Source: Henriciella barbarensis (GTDB lineage Bacteria > Pseudomonadota > Alphaproteobacteria > Caulobacterales > Hyphomonadaceae). From it: a stretch of DNA of 64,000 nt. Positions 7,632-17,482 of this stretch are shown piece after piece. Both the position numbers and the translations under genes were made by a program. The stretch covers positions 280,650 to 344,649 of the forward strand of contig NZ_QWGB01000004.1 of the NCBI RefSeq assembly GCF_003576345.1, given 5' to 3'. The first letter of the stretch is position 1. Every line of letters begins with the position of its first letter. The notes below the pieces were generated by a model. That model was not told the DNA's origin. It made no database searches and saw nothing but the letters and a program-made list of their open reading frames with translations.

Positions 7632-9704
7632 ATGAAAAACTTCTTCCTGAACGGGGCGGCTGTGACAGCCTTCCTGACGCTTTGTGCGGGTCATCCCGCG
7701 ATGGCATTTGCTGATGCGCCGGACGCGCATCCGGCCAGCGATCATGAAGATGGATCGCATGACGAGGCCGACCACGATAATGGCCAACATGGCGGCGAGG
7801 CAGGCGATCCGCACGCTCATGACCATGATCATGAGCGCGCGCTGGCGCCGGTGATCGTGCAGGCGACACGCTCCGGGCGCCGTGTGCAGGACGAGCCGAT
7901 CCGGGTCGAGGTGATCAATCGTGAGGAGATCGGCGAGAAGGCGGCGATGCGGCCAGGCAACATATCCATGCTGGTTGCGGAAACCGGCGGCATCCGGGTC
8001 CAGACAACATCGCCCGCGCTGGGCGCGGCCAATATCCGCATTCAGGGTCTTTATGGACGTTATACGCAGCTGCTGGCCGATGGTCTGCCGCTTTATGGCG
8101 GGCAGGCCGCTTCGCTCGGCTTGCTGCAGATTCCGCCGACCGATCTGGCACAGGTAGAGATCATCAAGGGCTCTGCGTCCTCTCTTTATGGCGGCTCAGC
8201 GCTGGGCGGTGTGATCAACCTTGTTTCGCGGCGTCCGGGCGACGAGGCGGAGGGCGAGGTGCTTTTGAACCTGACGACCGAAGATGGTCAGGACATTACA
8301 GCCTATGGCGCGACGCCCCTGTCAGACACGGTCGGCGTTTCACTGACGGCGGGTGCGCACCGCCAGAGCGTTCGCGATTTTGACGATGATGGCTGGATCG
8401 ACATGGCCGGCTATGAGCGCTGGACCGCGCGTCCGCGCGTCTTCTGGGATGGGACGGACGGCTCGTCTGTCTATGCGACGCTTGGGTACATGACAGAGCA
8501 GCGAGAGGGTGGGACCTTGCCGGGGCGAACAGTGCCGAACGGCCGGCCCTTCGCGCAGGATCAGGATACTGAGCGGCTGGATGCCGGGCTGATCGCGGAG
8601 CGGCCGCTGTCGGATGCGATGTCGCTGCATTTTCGCGGATCGGCCATGGTCCAGGACCACGAACACCGGTTTGGTACGGTGCTGGAGGATGATCAGCATG
8701 AAAGCTATCTAGCCGAAACCTCTCTGACCTGGCAGGGCGACCGGACCAACTGGGTTCTGGGAGCCGCGTTGCAGACCGATAGCTTCAGCTCAGACACCTT
8801 TCCGGCCTTCGACTATGACTATGATGTGCCGGGCGTGTTCGCGCAGGTCGACCATGATTTCAGTGAGCTGCTGGCGGTTTCGCTGAGCGGGCGGCTGGAC
8901 GATCATAGCGCCTTCGGGACGCAGTTCAGCCCGCGGCTTTCGGTTCTGTATCGTCCGGGAAACTGGACGATCCGCGGCTCGGTCGGCGAAGGCTATTATG
9001 CGCCGACGCCCTTCGTCGAAGAGATCGAAGCGGCGGGTCTTTCACGGCTGGAGCCGCTGTCGGGTCTTGAAGAAGAGACCGCGCAGACGGCATCGTTGGA
9101 TGTCGGCTATAGGCAAGGTCCGGTCGAGACGAGCCTGACGCTGTTCGCCTCTGATGTGGATGGCGTGACCGAGCTGGAAGCTTTTTCATCTATCCCGGGC
9201 GGCACGCCGGACAGGGTCCGTCTGGTCAATCAGGATGGGACGACGGAGATACGCGGCTCCGAATTGCTGCTGCGTTACTATCTCGGCGACTGGAAGCTGA
9301 CGGGCAGCTATCTTTATCTTGATGCGAGCGAACCGGCGGGGCCGGGCGCAGGGCGACAGGAGATTCCGCTCACGCCGCGCCATTCAGCTGGCTTTGTGGC
9401 AATGTGGGAGCAGCATGGCCGCGGGCGTCTCGGCTTTGAGGCCTATTATACAGGAGAGCAGAGACTGGAAGGCAATCCGTATCGCACGGAAAGCGACCCC
9501 TATCTGCATCTTGGTATTCTGGCGGAGATCACCACCGGCCCGGCGAGCTGGTTCGTGAATGCGGAGAACTTGCTTGATGTGCGTCAGACCAAGGAAGACC
9601 CCCTCCTGCGGCGTGCCCGTGCGCCGAGCGGTCAGTGGACGACGGATATCTGGTCGCGCAATGACGGGTTCATCCTGAATGGTGGCGTACGTCTGAGTTT
9701 CTAG
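7632..9704 (+). CDS. TonB-dependent receptor with histidine-rich N-terminus (probable metal receptor)
   Basis: 690 residues from the ATG at 7632, which starts a clear signal peptide (ending near AMA-FAD). A GTG 33 bp upstream is possible but would bury the signal. Residues about 30-75 are rich in His and Asp, including HAHDHDHE. Then come a TonB-box-like APVIVQATRS, a plug domain with GLYGRYTQLLADGLPLYGG and GSASSLYGGSALGGVINLVS, and a barrel ending in VRLSF with a terminal Phe. His-rich extensions are known in zinc-type receptors such as ZnuD. With the MerR/CDF genes just upstream, a divalent metal or metal chelate substrate is likely, though not proved. Confidence 0.85.
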   Translation: MKNFFLNGAAVTAFLTLCAGHPAMAFADAPDAHPASDHEDGSHDEADHDNGQHGGEAGDPHAHDHDHERALAPVIVQATRSGRRVQDEPIRVEVINREEIGEKAAMRPGNISMLVAETGGIRVQTTSPALGAANIRIQGLYGRYTQLLADGLPLYGGQAASLGLLQIPPTDLAQVEIIKGSASSLYGGSALGGVINLVSRRPGDEAEGEVLLNLTTEDGQDITAYGATPLSDTVGVSLTAGAHRQSVRDFDDDGWIDMAGYERWTARPRVFWDGTDGSSVYATLGYMTEQREGGTLPGRTVPNGRPFAQDQDTERLDAGLIAERPLSDAMSLHFRGSAMVQDHEHRFGTVLEDDQHESYLAETSLTWQGDRTNWVLGAALQTDSFSSDTFPAFDYDYDVPGVFAQVDHDFSELLAVSLSGRLDDHSAFGTQFSPRLSVLYRPGNWTIRGSVGEGYYAPTPFVEEIEAAGLSRLEPLSGLEEETAQTASLDVGYRQGPVETSLTLFASDVDGVTELEAFSSIPGGTPDRVRLVNQDGTTEIRGSELLLRYYLGDWKLTGSYLYLDASEPAGPGAGRQEIPLTPRHSAGFVAMWEQHGRGRLGFEAYYTGEQRLEGNPYRTESDPYLHLGILAEITTGPASWFVNAENLLDVRQTKEDPLLRRARAPSGQWTTDIWSRNDGFILNGGVRLSF

Positions 9705-9759
9705 CCAACTGGGTCCCGGTCTTCCGCTTTGCGGAAACCGGGATGACGGGCTTTGGGTG

Positions 9760-12147
9760 TCAGGGCTTTGATAGCCTGATCCTGCGCCCCGCACTCAAAT
9801 GGTTTGCGGCGTTCACAATCGCGTCGGTGTCGATCTGGTAGTGTTTGTGGAGGTCGGGGATGGTGCCGGTCTGGCCGAAGTGTTCGACCCCGAGCGGGGC
9901 GGTCATGTGGCCGGCGACGGAGCCGATCCAGGCAAGGGTTGCCGGATGCCCATCGGTGACGGTGATGAGGGTTGCGTCTCGCGGGACTTTTGCCATCAGA
10001 CGCTCGATCTGGCTGACGGCGCTGGTGTGGCCGCGGGCGCGGGCGCGGCGGGCAGCGGTCCAACCTGAGTTGAGCCGGTCTGCGGAGGTCACGGCGAGGA
10101 CGCCGATGTCGCGGCGGTCATTGCCGATGCGGCCCGCCGCTTCGATGGCTTCGGGCGCGATGACGCCCTGATAGGCGATGACGACTTCGCAGTTTGGGCC
10201 GGGTTCACGCAACCAGTAGGCGCCGTCGACAACGCCGCGCCGGAACTCTGCATCGTCGCGGTTGCGGGGGCCAAGCTGTTCGATTGGGCGGGTGGAGAGG
10301 CGAAGGTAGACCGAGCCGCCGGTCTCATCGCGCAACCAGGTGCGCTCGTCCGGGTCGTTCTCGCCGGAGCGCTGCAGGTAGTCGAAGCTCCAGTCCATGA
10401 TGATGGAAAGCTCATCGAGGAAGGCGGGTTCGAAGCTGACGAGGCCGTCCTGGCTCATGCCGATAAGCTGTGTGCCGACCGACTGGTGGGCGCCGCCTTC
10501 GGGGGCGAGCGTGATGCCGGATGGAGTGCCGGCCACGATGAACCGGGCGTCTTGGTAGCAGGCATAATTCAGGGCATCGAGGCCGCGCGCGATGAACGGA
10601 TCGTACAGGGTGCCGATCGGGATGAGGCGCTCGCCGAAATGGCTATGGGCAAGGCCTGCCTGACCGAGCAGGAGGAAGAGGTTCATCTCTGCAATGCCGA
10701 GCTCGAAATGCTGGCCATCTGGTGAGAACTCCCACTTCTGGGCGGACGGGATGGACTGTTCCTTGAAGGTGTCCGAGACCTCGCGCCGGGCAAAGAGCGA
10801 GCGGCGATTGACCCAGCCGGTGAGGTTGGTCGAGCTGGTCACGTCCGGCGACATGGTGACGATATGGTCGGCGAGGTCCGAGGTGCCGCGGGCGAGGCCG
10901 TCGAGGATCTTGCCGAAGCCGGCCTGCGTCGCAAGTTCGCGGTCATCGAGCCAGACGGGACCGGGGGATTTGATCTCAGGCGCGGAATAGCGGCGTGTGC
11001 CCTCTGCGAAGAAGGGAACCTGGTCGAGGAATTTCTGGAGGCTGGCTTGGTCGTCCACGGTGGCGAACTTGTCCCATTCCTCGCCTTCCGGCACGCCCAT
11101 GCGTTTCTGGAAGTCGGCGAATTGGGGGTTGTTCATGAAGCCGCCATGATTGTCCTTGTGACCGGCGAGCGGGGTTTGCCAGCCCTTGATCGTATAGGCG
11201 AGGAAGACGGTCGGCTTGTCGTCGGTGACGTTGTCGAAGGCTTCGGTAAGGGTGGCGAGGCACTGGCCGCCGAGATTGTTCATCAGGGCGTCCAGCTCTT
11301 CATCCGAGCGCTTGTCGAGGAGCTGCGAGACCTCACCCTGGTCGCCAATGTCGTTCATCAGCCGCTTGCGCCAGGCTTTGCCGCCTTTGTAGGTCAGCGC
11401 CGAGTAATCCATGTTCGGGCAGTTCTGGATCCATTCCTTCAGGGCTTCGCCGCCCGGCTCCTCGAATGCCTCGCGCTGAAGGACGCCGTGGCGGAGGACA
11501 ACGGTGCGCCAGCCAAATGCCTTGAAGATGGCGTCGATCTTTTCCCAGAGGCCTTCATGGACGACGCCGTCGAGGCTCTGGCGATTATAGTCGATGATCC
11601 ACCAGGTATTGCGAAGATCGTGCTTCCAGCCTTCCTGCAGGCATTCATAGACATTGCCTTCGTCAAGCTCGGCGTCTCCGACGAGGGCAACCTGACGGCC
11701 GAGGGGCTTGTCGCCCAGCCAGTTCTTGGCGGCGATATAGTCCTGTACCAGAGAGTTGAAGGCGGTCGCCGCGACGCCGAGGCCGACCGAGCCGGTCGAG
11801 AAGTCGACATCGTCGGTGTCCTTGGTGCGGCTCGGATAGGATTGCGCGCCGCCCCAGCCGCGGAAGGTTTCCAGCTTCTCGCGCGTCTGGTTGCCCATCA
11901 GGTATTGCATGGCATGGAAGACAGGCGAGGCGTGCGGTTTGACCGCGACGCGGTCTTCGGGCTTCAGCGTGTTGAAATAGAGCGCCGTCATGATCGGCAC
12001 CATCGACGCGCAGGAGGCCTGGTGGCCGCCAACCTTGATGCCGCCCTCTTCCTTCTTCCGGATATTATTGGCGTTGTGGACCGTCCAGGCAGAGAGCCAG
12101 AGCAGGCGCTGTTCGATGGTTTTGAGATGATCGAGATCGGCGGTCAT
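9760..12147 (-). CDS. thiamine-diphosphate E1 enzyme, transketolase/AceE-like
   Basis: 795 residues from the ATG at 12147 (AAAGG 6 nt upstream). The N-terminal TPP domain has GDAELDEGNVYECLQEG and, further on, DYNRQSLDG, matching the TPP motif of homodimeric pyruvate dehydrogenase E1 (AceE). TIKGWQTPLAGHKDNHGG resembles the AceE active-site loop. A pyrimidine-binding transketolase domain follows, with APEGGAHQSVG, then a transketolase C domain. AceE is usually near 890 residues, so this is a shorter relative, often annotated simply as transketolase. No lipoyl E2 or E3 gene is nearby, so whether it feeds a complex and which 2-oxo acid or ketose it uses are open. Confidence 0.75.
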   Translation of the reverse strand: MTADLDHLKTIEQRLLWLSAWTVHNANNIRKKEEGGIKVGGHQASCASMVPIMTALYFNTLKPEDRVAVKPHASPVFHAMQYLMGNQTREKLETFRGWGGAQSYPSRTKDTDDVDFSTGSVGLGVAATAFNSLVQDYIAAKNWLGDKPLGRQVALVGDAELDEGNVYECLQEGWKHDLRNTWWIIDYNRQSLDGVVHEGLWEKIDAIFKAFGWRTVVLRHGVLQREAFEEPGGEALKEWIQNCPNMDYSALTYKGGKAWRKRLMNDIGDQGEVSQLLDKRSDEELDALMNNLGGQCLATLTEAFDNVTDDKPTVFLAYTIKGWQTPLAGHKDNHGGFMNNPQFADFQKRMGVPEGEEWDKFATVDDQASLQKFLDQVPFFAEGTRRYSAPEIKSPGPVWLDDRELATQAGFGKILDGLARGTSDLADHIVTMSPDVTSSTNLTGWVNRRSLFARREVSDTFKEQSIPSAQKWEFSPDGQHFELGIAEMNLFLLLGQAGLAHSHFGERLIPIGTLYDPFIARGLDALNYACYQDARFIVAGTPSGITLAPEGGAHQSVGTQLIGMSQDGLVSFEPAFLDELSIIMDWSFDYLQRSGENDPDERTWLRDETGGSVYLRLSTRPIEQLGPRNRDDAEFRRGVVDGAYWLREPGPNCEVVIAYQGVIAPEAIEAAGRIGNDRRDIGVLAVTSADRLNSGWTAARRARARGHTSAVSQIERLMAKVPRDATLITVTDGHPATLAWIGSVAGHMTAPLGVEHFGQTGTIPDLHKHYQIDTDAIVNAANHLSAGRRIRLSKP

Positions 12148-12365
12148 GACGGGCCTTTGCAATTGCAACAGTCTGGAGGCGGGTTTCGCACAAGTTGGCG
12201 CGGCAAGTCCATCCGGCGAGCCGGTTGAGGCGCAGGACGCTTAATGGCGAGATTCGTGCAATCGCAGCGCGCGCCGGTAATTGAAGCCGATGTGACTTGA
12301 AGGCGGCGCGGCGCTTCGCTTTAGCTGCAAACGTAAACACAGGCATGAGTGCCGGGGAGGCAGAT

Positions 12366-15017
12366 ATGAAGACTTGGGTCGTAGCCGCAGCGGGAATGTG
12401 TACCGCCATTATAGGGGCGCACGCCGACGCGCAGTCTTTCCTCAACGTAGAGACGGATCCTGCCATTCCGACACTGGAAGAGGTGGCCGGGCATGCGCCG
12501 GGTGACGAGATCTCCACGGTGACTGAAGCGCTGGACTATATGGAAGCGCTGGCCGAGTCGGCGCCGGACCGGATGACGGTGACCCGCTATGCCGAAAGCT
12601 GGGAAGGCCGTGAGCTTGTCTATGGCGTGATTTCGTCGGCCCAAAATATGGCGCGCCTTGATGAGATCAAATCGAACATGGCGCGGCTGGCTTCGGGTGA
12701 GCTGTCGGCAGGCGAGCGCAGCTCGCTGATCAATGAGACGCCAGCGGTTGTGTGGCTGTCCTATGGGGTGCACGGCAACGAGATTTCGAGCACGGATGCG
12801 GGACTTGCGCTCGCCTATCACCTGCTGGCTGCAGAGGGCGACCAGACGGTCGATGCGATCCTGTCGAACACAGTTGTTGTGATTGATCCGATGCAGAACC
12901 CGGACGGGCGCGCGCGTTTTACCAATGCGTTTGAAGCGGCGCGCGGGATCGAGCCATTTGCCGACCGCTATACCGCCGAACATGATGAGCCCTGGCCCGG
13001 CGGGCGGTTCAATCACTATCTGTTCGACATGAACCGCGACTGGTTCACGCTGTCCCAGCCCGAAACGCGGGGCCGCGTGGCGAGCATGCTGGAATGGCAT
13101 CCGGTGGTCGTTGTTGATGCGCATGAGATGGGCGGGGATGAGACGTACTTCTTTGCGCCGGCGGCTGACCCGTTCAATCCGAACATCACCGAGACCCAGA
13201 AGGAAAAGCAGGTCCTGATCGGGCGTAACCATGCCCGCTGGTTCGATCAGCGCGGCTATGACTATTTCACCCGTGAGGTCTTTGACGCTTTCTATCCGGG
13301 CTATGGCGACATGTGGCCAACGCTCGGCGGCGCGATTGCGATGACCTATGAGCAGGGCTCGGCGCGCGGGCTCTCCTATGAGCGGTCCACCGGCGATGTG
13401 CTGACCTACAAGCAGGGGGTGGAGCAACACTTCGTTGCGACGCTGTCGACGGCTGAAGTGGTCGCGAACAACCAGTCGCTGTTTCTGAATGATTTCGCCT
13501 CGTACCGGCGTGAAGCGGTCACCGAAGCGCGGGGCGCAAGTGACCGATACTTCGTGTTCGATCTTTCCGACCGCCGCTGGCAGGCCGAGCAGCTTGGCCG
13601 CAAGCTGGCGGCGCAGGACATTGTGGTTCAGCGCCTAGGTGAGGGCGCCCAGGTCTGCGGCGTGCGCTATTCCGATGGGGCGCTGGTCGTCGACCGTGCC
13701 CAGCCATCCGGCAAGCGAATCACGACGCTGCTGAGCCAGGAAACCAATCTGCCGGAGGACTTTGTCGATGAGCAGGAGTCGCGCCGCGACCGGGGGCTCA
13801 ATCATGAACTTTATGATGTGACGGCCTGGTCGATGCCGCTGATGGAAGATGTGACGAGCCGCGCCTGCGGGCAGGTCAATCTCTCCGATGCAAGCCGGGT
13901 CAGCGCCGACGATCCCGTTACGGCACTAACGGCGTCTGGTGCCGCTTATGGCTATGTCGTGCCGTGGAGTGATGCGGCACAGGCAAAGCTGGTGCTCGGC
14001 GCGCTGGATGCAGGCCTGACGGGGCGGGCGACAACTGAGGCGTTCACGGTCAATGGCCGCGAATATCCACGCGGCTCGGTGGTTTTTCCGCTGGCGGCAA
14101 ATGACAGCGATTTCGCAACCACGCTGAATGGTTTGGCGACGGAGATTGGCGCTGAATATGTGGCGCTGCAGTCCAGCTGGGTCGAGGACGGCCCGAACTA
14201 TGGCAGCGACAAGTTCGTGGCCCTTACCATGCCGAAAGTCGCCATGGCCTGGGGAGAAGGGACGAGTCCGACCGACGCTGGCGCGGCGCGCTATGTGCTT
14301 GAGCGTGAGCTTGGCATTCCGGTCGCGCCGATCCGGGTCGGCACGCTCTCACGCGCCGATCTTGGACGATATGACGTGCTGATCCTGCCGGATGCCGGTT
14401 GGGGCTTTGAAAGTGAGCTTGGTGCGGGTGGGAAGTCCGCTATCGCGACCTTCACCCGCAATGGCGGTGTCTTGATCGGGTTCGAGGGTGCGCTTGGGGC
14501 GTTGACCAGTGGCGATGATAAGCTGCTCTCTGCGCGCGCTGAGACGGCCTATCTCGCCGAAGAGGAAAAGCGCAGTGATGACGAGGAAACACCTGCCTCC
14601 GGGACGTTGATCGAGAGCGACGCCGACTATGAAACGGTCACTGCCGATCAAAAGGCACGTCCTGACAGTGTGCCGGGTGTGCTCGCCAATGTAATTGCGG
14701 ATACCGATCACTGGCTGTCGTCCGGCTATGAGAATGCGGTGGCGCTCTATCAGGGATCGACGATCTACCGGCCGTTGAACGAGGCTGATGGTGCCAACGT
14801 ATTCCGCTACGCGGCGGCCGATGAGCTCGTCGCGAGCGGCTATCTCTGGGAAGAGAACCGGGCGCAGCTCGCTTATAAACCGTACTTGATGGCAGAGCAG
14901 CACGGCTCCGGCATGGTGATCGCTTTCACGCAGAGCCCGGTTACTCGGGCCTATCTCGACGGACTGAACCTGCTTCTGGTGAATGCTGTTCTCTTTGGGC
15001 CTGCGCATACGCGCTAG
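12366..15017 (+). CDS. secreted M14-family zinc metallopeptidase
   Basis: 883 residues from the ATG at 12366 (GGGAGG upstream) with a signal peptide ending near ADA-QSF. Zinc-binding segments are visible: HGNE in WLSYGVHGNEISS (HxxE) and the distal His in VVVDAHEMGGDE. The substrate-binding NRDW motif and the probable catalytic Glu in AMTYEQGSARG are also present. The last ~400 residues resemble the glutamine-amidotransferase-like domain that follows the peptidase in this long M14 subfamily. It probably trims peptides in the periplasm or outside. Divergent from the E1 gene; a small acidic protein and another peptidase follow on the same strand. Confidence 0.85.
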   Translation: MKTWVVAAAGMCTAIIGAHADAQSFLNVETDPAIPTLEEVAGHAPGDEISTVTEALDYMEALAESAPDRMTVTRYAESWEGRELVYGVISSAQNMARLDEIKSNMARLASGELSAGERSSLINETPAVVWLSYGVHGNEISSTDAGLALAYHLLAAEGDQTVDAILSNTVVVIDPMQNPDGRARFTNAFEAARGIEPFADRYTAEHDEPWPGGRFNHYLFDMNRDWFTLSQPETRGRVASMLEWHPVVVVDAHEMGGDETYFFAPAADPFNPNITETQKEKQVLIGRNHARWFDQRGYDYFTREVFDAFYPGYGDMWPTLGGAIAMTYEQGSARGLSYERSTGDVLTYKQGVEQHFVATLSTAEVVANNQSLFLNDFASYRREAVTEARGASDRYFVFDLSDRRWQAEQLGRKLAAQDIVVQRLGEGAQVCGVRYSDGALVVDRAQPSGKRITTLLSQETNLPEDFVDEQESRRDRGLNHELYDVTAWSMPLMEDVTSRACGQVNLSDASRVSADDPVTALTASGAAYGYVVPWSDAAQAKLVLGALDAGLTGRATTEAFTVNGREYPRGSVVFPLAANDSDFATTLNGLATEIGAEYVALQSSWVEDGPNYGSDKFVALTMPKVAMAWGEGTSPTDAGAARYVLERELGIPVAPIRVGTLSRADLGRYDVLILPDAGWGFESELGAGGKSAIATFTRNGGVLIGFEGALGALTSGDDKLLSARAETAYLAEEEKRSDDEETPASGTLIESDADYETVTADQKARPDSVPGVLANVIADTDHWLSSGYENAVALYQGSTIYRPLNEADGANVFRYAAADELVASGYLWEENRAQLAYKPYLMAEQHGSGMVIAFTQSPVTRAYLDGLNLLLVNAVLFGPAHTR

Positions 15018-15080
15018 ATAGTGGAACCGCGCTCACTGCTTGCCCGTTCCTTTAGTGAACAATCACGAAGGAGACCCGCG

Positions 15081-15413
15081 ATGAGTGAGCGCGACCACCA
15101 GAGAGTTGAAGAAGTCGAACGCCAACGCGGCTATGGCGAGGGCTTTCGCAAGGGCGAAGATGTGGAGGATCAATCGACAGAGGCTGCCGGCTACAAGGAC
15201 GGCTCGCCTATCGCCGACCAGCAGGACCACGAAACTGATCTCGTCGTCGACATGGAGGATGAACGCCTTCCGAATGTGCCGAATGACGATCACGACGACG
15301 CATCAAGCGAGACGATAGAAGGCCATTCGGCTATGAAGAAAAAGCCGGATGGGCATTTGCTTGAAGATGCCTATTCGGTGGTCGACCCGGATGTGGAAGA
15401 CCCCAAACGCTAG
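15081..15413 (+). CDS. small acidic hydrophilic protein of unknown function
   Basis: 110 residues from the ATG at 15081, with GAAGGAG at good spacing; an in-frame ATG at 15021 has no such site. The protein is highly charged, Asp/Glu rich, without hydrophobic segments or cysteine, and probably largely disordered. I recognise no domain. It lies 63 bp after the M14 peptidase and is followed by a good terminator, so it could share the M14 transcript or be a separate gene. Confidence 0.6.
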   Translation: MSERDHQRVEEVERQRGYGEGFRKGEDVEDQSTEAAGYKDGSPIADQQDHETDLVVDMEDERLPNVPNDDHDDASSETIEGHSAMKKKPDGHLLEDAYSVVDPDVEDPKR

Positions 15414-15427
15414 AAACCAATTGAGAG

Positions 15428-15454
15428 AGCCCGGCCAGAGTGCCGGGCTTTTTC
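15428..15454 (+). terminator. intrinsic terminator after the acidic protein gene
   Basis: AGCCCGGC (15428-15435) pairs with GCCGGGCT (15442-15449), followed directly by a T run. A textbook rho-independent terminator. Confidence 0.85.
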
Positions 15455-15550
15455 GTGTTTGCGGTGCGGGCGCAGACGTGGTGATGTCCGACCAATCCAG
15501 ACTGATGAACCGCCGCCGCGCAGGCGGCGCCGCCTATTGAGGAGATCTCC

Positions 15551-17359
15551 ATGACATTGAAGCCCCTGATGTTCGCCGCCTCGGCGCTGACGCTGGTTGT
15601 TGCTGGCTGTGCGACGCCCGAAACCGGCGCGGCTGGTGAGACCGCTAGCGCCCCTGTTTCTGGCGAGGCAGATATCCTCACGAGCGTGAGTGATTTTGCG
15701 GAGCTGGACGCAGAGGGGTTGAGCTGGAACGGCTATATGGAGAGCTTCCTCGAAGGGTATTTCGAGCTCAACCCGACCTTCGCTGTCAGCCAGGGGCGGC
15801 ACGAGTTTGACGGAGAGCTACCGGACTGGAGCGATGCGGGGCTCGAAGCGCAGATCCTGTTTCGCCAGTTTGCCATTGAGTTGGCGCAAGAGATGGATGC
15901 AGCCAGCCTTAGTGAAGCGGATGCGTTCGAGCGCCAGTACGTGATCAACACAATGAAGGGCGAGCTGTTCTGGCTAACCGAAGCCGATCAGCCGCACCTG
16001 AACCCGAGCTTCTATCTCGGCCCACTTGGTCCGAGCGTCTATGTGGCACGGCCCTATGCCGACCCGGAAACGCGCATGAAAGCGTTTATTGAATACGCAA
16101 AGAACGTTCCTGAAGCGGCCGCACAGGCGAAAGCCAATCTGAAGCTGCCGATGCCGGCGACCTATGTGAAGCTCGGCACGGCTGGCTTTATCGGGCTTGC
16201 CGACCATTATGAGACCGGCGCGCGGGACGCTTTCGCAGAGGTTCAGCATGAAGCGCTGACCGCTGAATATGACGCTGTGGTCGCTGAAGCCGCAGCCGCC
16301 ATGCGTTCTGTCGCCGACTATATCGAGAGCGAGCCGGGCACAGAAGACGGCTATGCCCTCGGGCCGGAGAAATTCGCTAACATGATCGCGCTGACCGAAG
16401 GCGTCGGTATCTCGCTCGAGGAGCTGGAGGCTATCGGCCGGGCTGACCTGAAGGCCAATCAGGATGCGCTGGCCGAAGCCTGCGCGGTGTTCGCCCCGGG
16501 CGCGAACATGGCTGACTGCATGGCCAAGATGGCGGCAAACAAGCCAGAGAATGGCCCCGTTCAGGAAGCGCGCGACTCGCTGCCTGCGCTGAAGCAGTTC
16601 CTGATCGATGAGGACATCGTCTCCATTCCGGGCACTGAGGAAGCGCTGGTGGCGGAATCGCCACCCTATCGCCGCCAGAATTCAGCCTACATCTCCATTC
16701 CGGGGCCTTACGAAGAAGGCATGCCGTCGGTCTATTACATCTCGCCGCCGGACCCGAGCTGGGACGAGGCGACGCGCGCCGAATACATTCCGGGCAAGAT
16801 GGACCTGCTCGGCACGACGATCCACGAAGTCTGGCCGGGCCACTTCCTGAATTTCCTGCATGCCAACCGCTCTGACTCGGTCTTTGGGCAGATGTTTGTC
16901 GGCTACGCCTTCGCTGAGGGCTGGGCGCACTATACCGAAGAAATGATGCTGGATGCAGGCCTGCATGATGGCGACCCGGAGACAAAGATCGGCCAGCTGT
17001 CGAACGCGCTGCTGCGCAATTGCCGCTATCTCTCGACGATTGGCCTGCATACGCAGGGCTGGAGCATCGATGATAGCTACGAGCTGTTCCGCAAGGAGTG
17101 CTATATCGACCGCGGTAACGCGCTGCAGCAGGCCGCGCGCGGCACGTATGACCCGGCCTATCTCAATTACACGATGGGCAAGCTGATGATCCGCAAGCTG
17201 CGTAATGACTGGGTGGCGGTGAACTATCCGGACGCGACGGGCACCGAAGGCTGGAAGGAATTCCATGACGAATTCCTCTCCTATGGCGGCCCGAACATTC
17301 CACAGGTCCGTCAGGCCATGATGGGCGAGGAGGAAGCGCGGGCAGTGTTTGGGGAGTAG
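15551..17359 (+). CDS. DUF885 family lipoprotein, probable metallopeptidase
   Basis: 602 residues with a lipoprotein signal whose lipobox VAGC places the acylated cysteine at residue 20. GAGGAG stands just upstream of the ATG. The helical body and the motif HEVWPGHFLNFLH, followed about 30 residues later by GWAHYTEEM, are the hallmark of DUF885, a family of predicted zinc peptidases related to M3/M32-type gluzincins. It probably acts at the periplasmic face of a membrane. With the M14 gene upstream it suggests a peptide-scavenging neighbourhood, though a terminator separates them. Confidence 0.85.
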   Translation: MTLKPLMFAASALTLVVAGCATPETGAAGETASAPVSGEADILTSVSDFAELDAEGLSWNGYMESFLEGYFELNPTFAVSQGRHEFDGELPDWSDAGLEAQILFRQFAIELAQEMDAASLSEADAFERQYVINTMKGELFWLTEADQPHLNPSFYLGPLGPSVYVARPYADPETRMKAFIEYAKNVPEAAAQAKANLKLPMPATYVKLGTAGFIGLADHYETGARDAFAEVQHEALTAEYDAVVAEAAAAMRSVADYIESEPGTEDGYALGPEKFANMIALTEGVGISLEELEAIGRADLKANQDALAEACAVFAPGANMADCMAKMAANKPENGPVQEARDSLPALKQFLIDEDIVSIPGTEEALVAESPPYRRQNSAYISIPGPYEEGMPSVYYISPPDPSWDEATRAEYIPGKMDLLGTTIHEVWPGHFLNFLHANRSDSVFGQMFVGYAFAEGWAHYTEEMMLDAGLHDGDPETKIGQLSNALLRNCRYLSTIGLHTQGWSIDDSYELFRKECYIDRGNALQQAARGTYDPAYLNYTMGKLMIRKLRNDWVAVNYPDATGTEGWKEFHDEFLSYGGPNIPQVRQAMMGEEEARAVFGE

Positions 17360-17385
17360 GTCTGTTGAAAAGATTGAGATCAGAA

Positions 17386-17416
17386 AAGAGCCGCTTTGAA
17401 AGCGGCTCTTTTTTTT
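17386..17416 (+). terminator. intrinsic terminator after the DUF885 gene
   Basis: AAGAGCCGCTTT and AAAGCGGCTCTT form a near-continuous stem followed by a run of Ts. It lies 27 bp after the stop codon. Confidence 0.92.
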
Positions 17417-17482
17417 GTGGGATCGATGTCCCTACCAGGATGGGAAGTGGACGCCTCCAAATAGATATGTGATATCATACAA

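Noticed and set aside
10864..12228. 454-codon open frame opposite the E1 gene
   Set aside because: Shadow of a GC-rich gene; the E1 frame has clear motifs and the opposite frame none.
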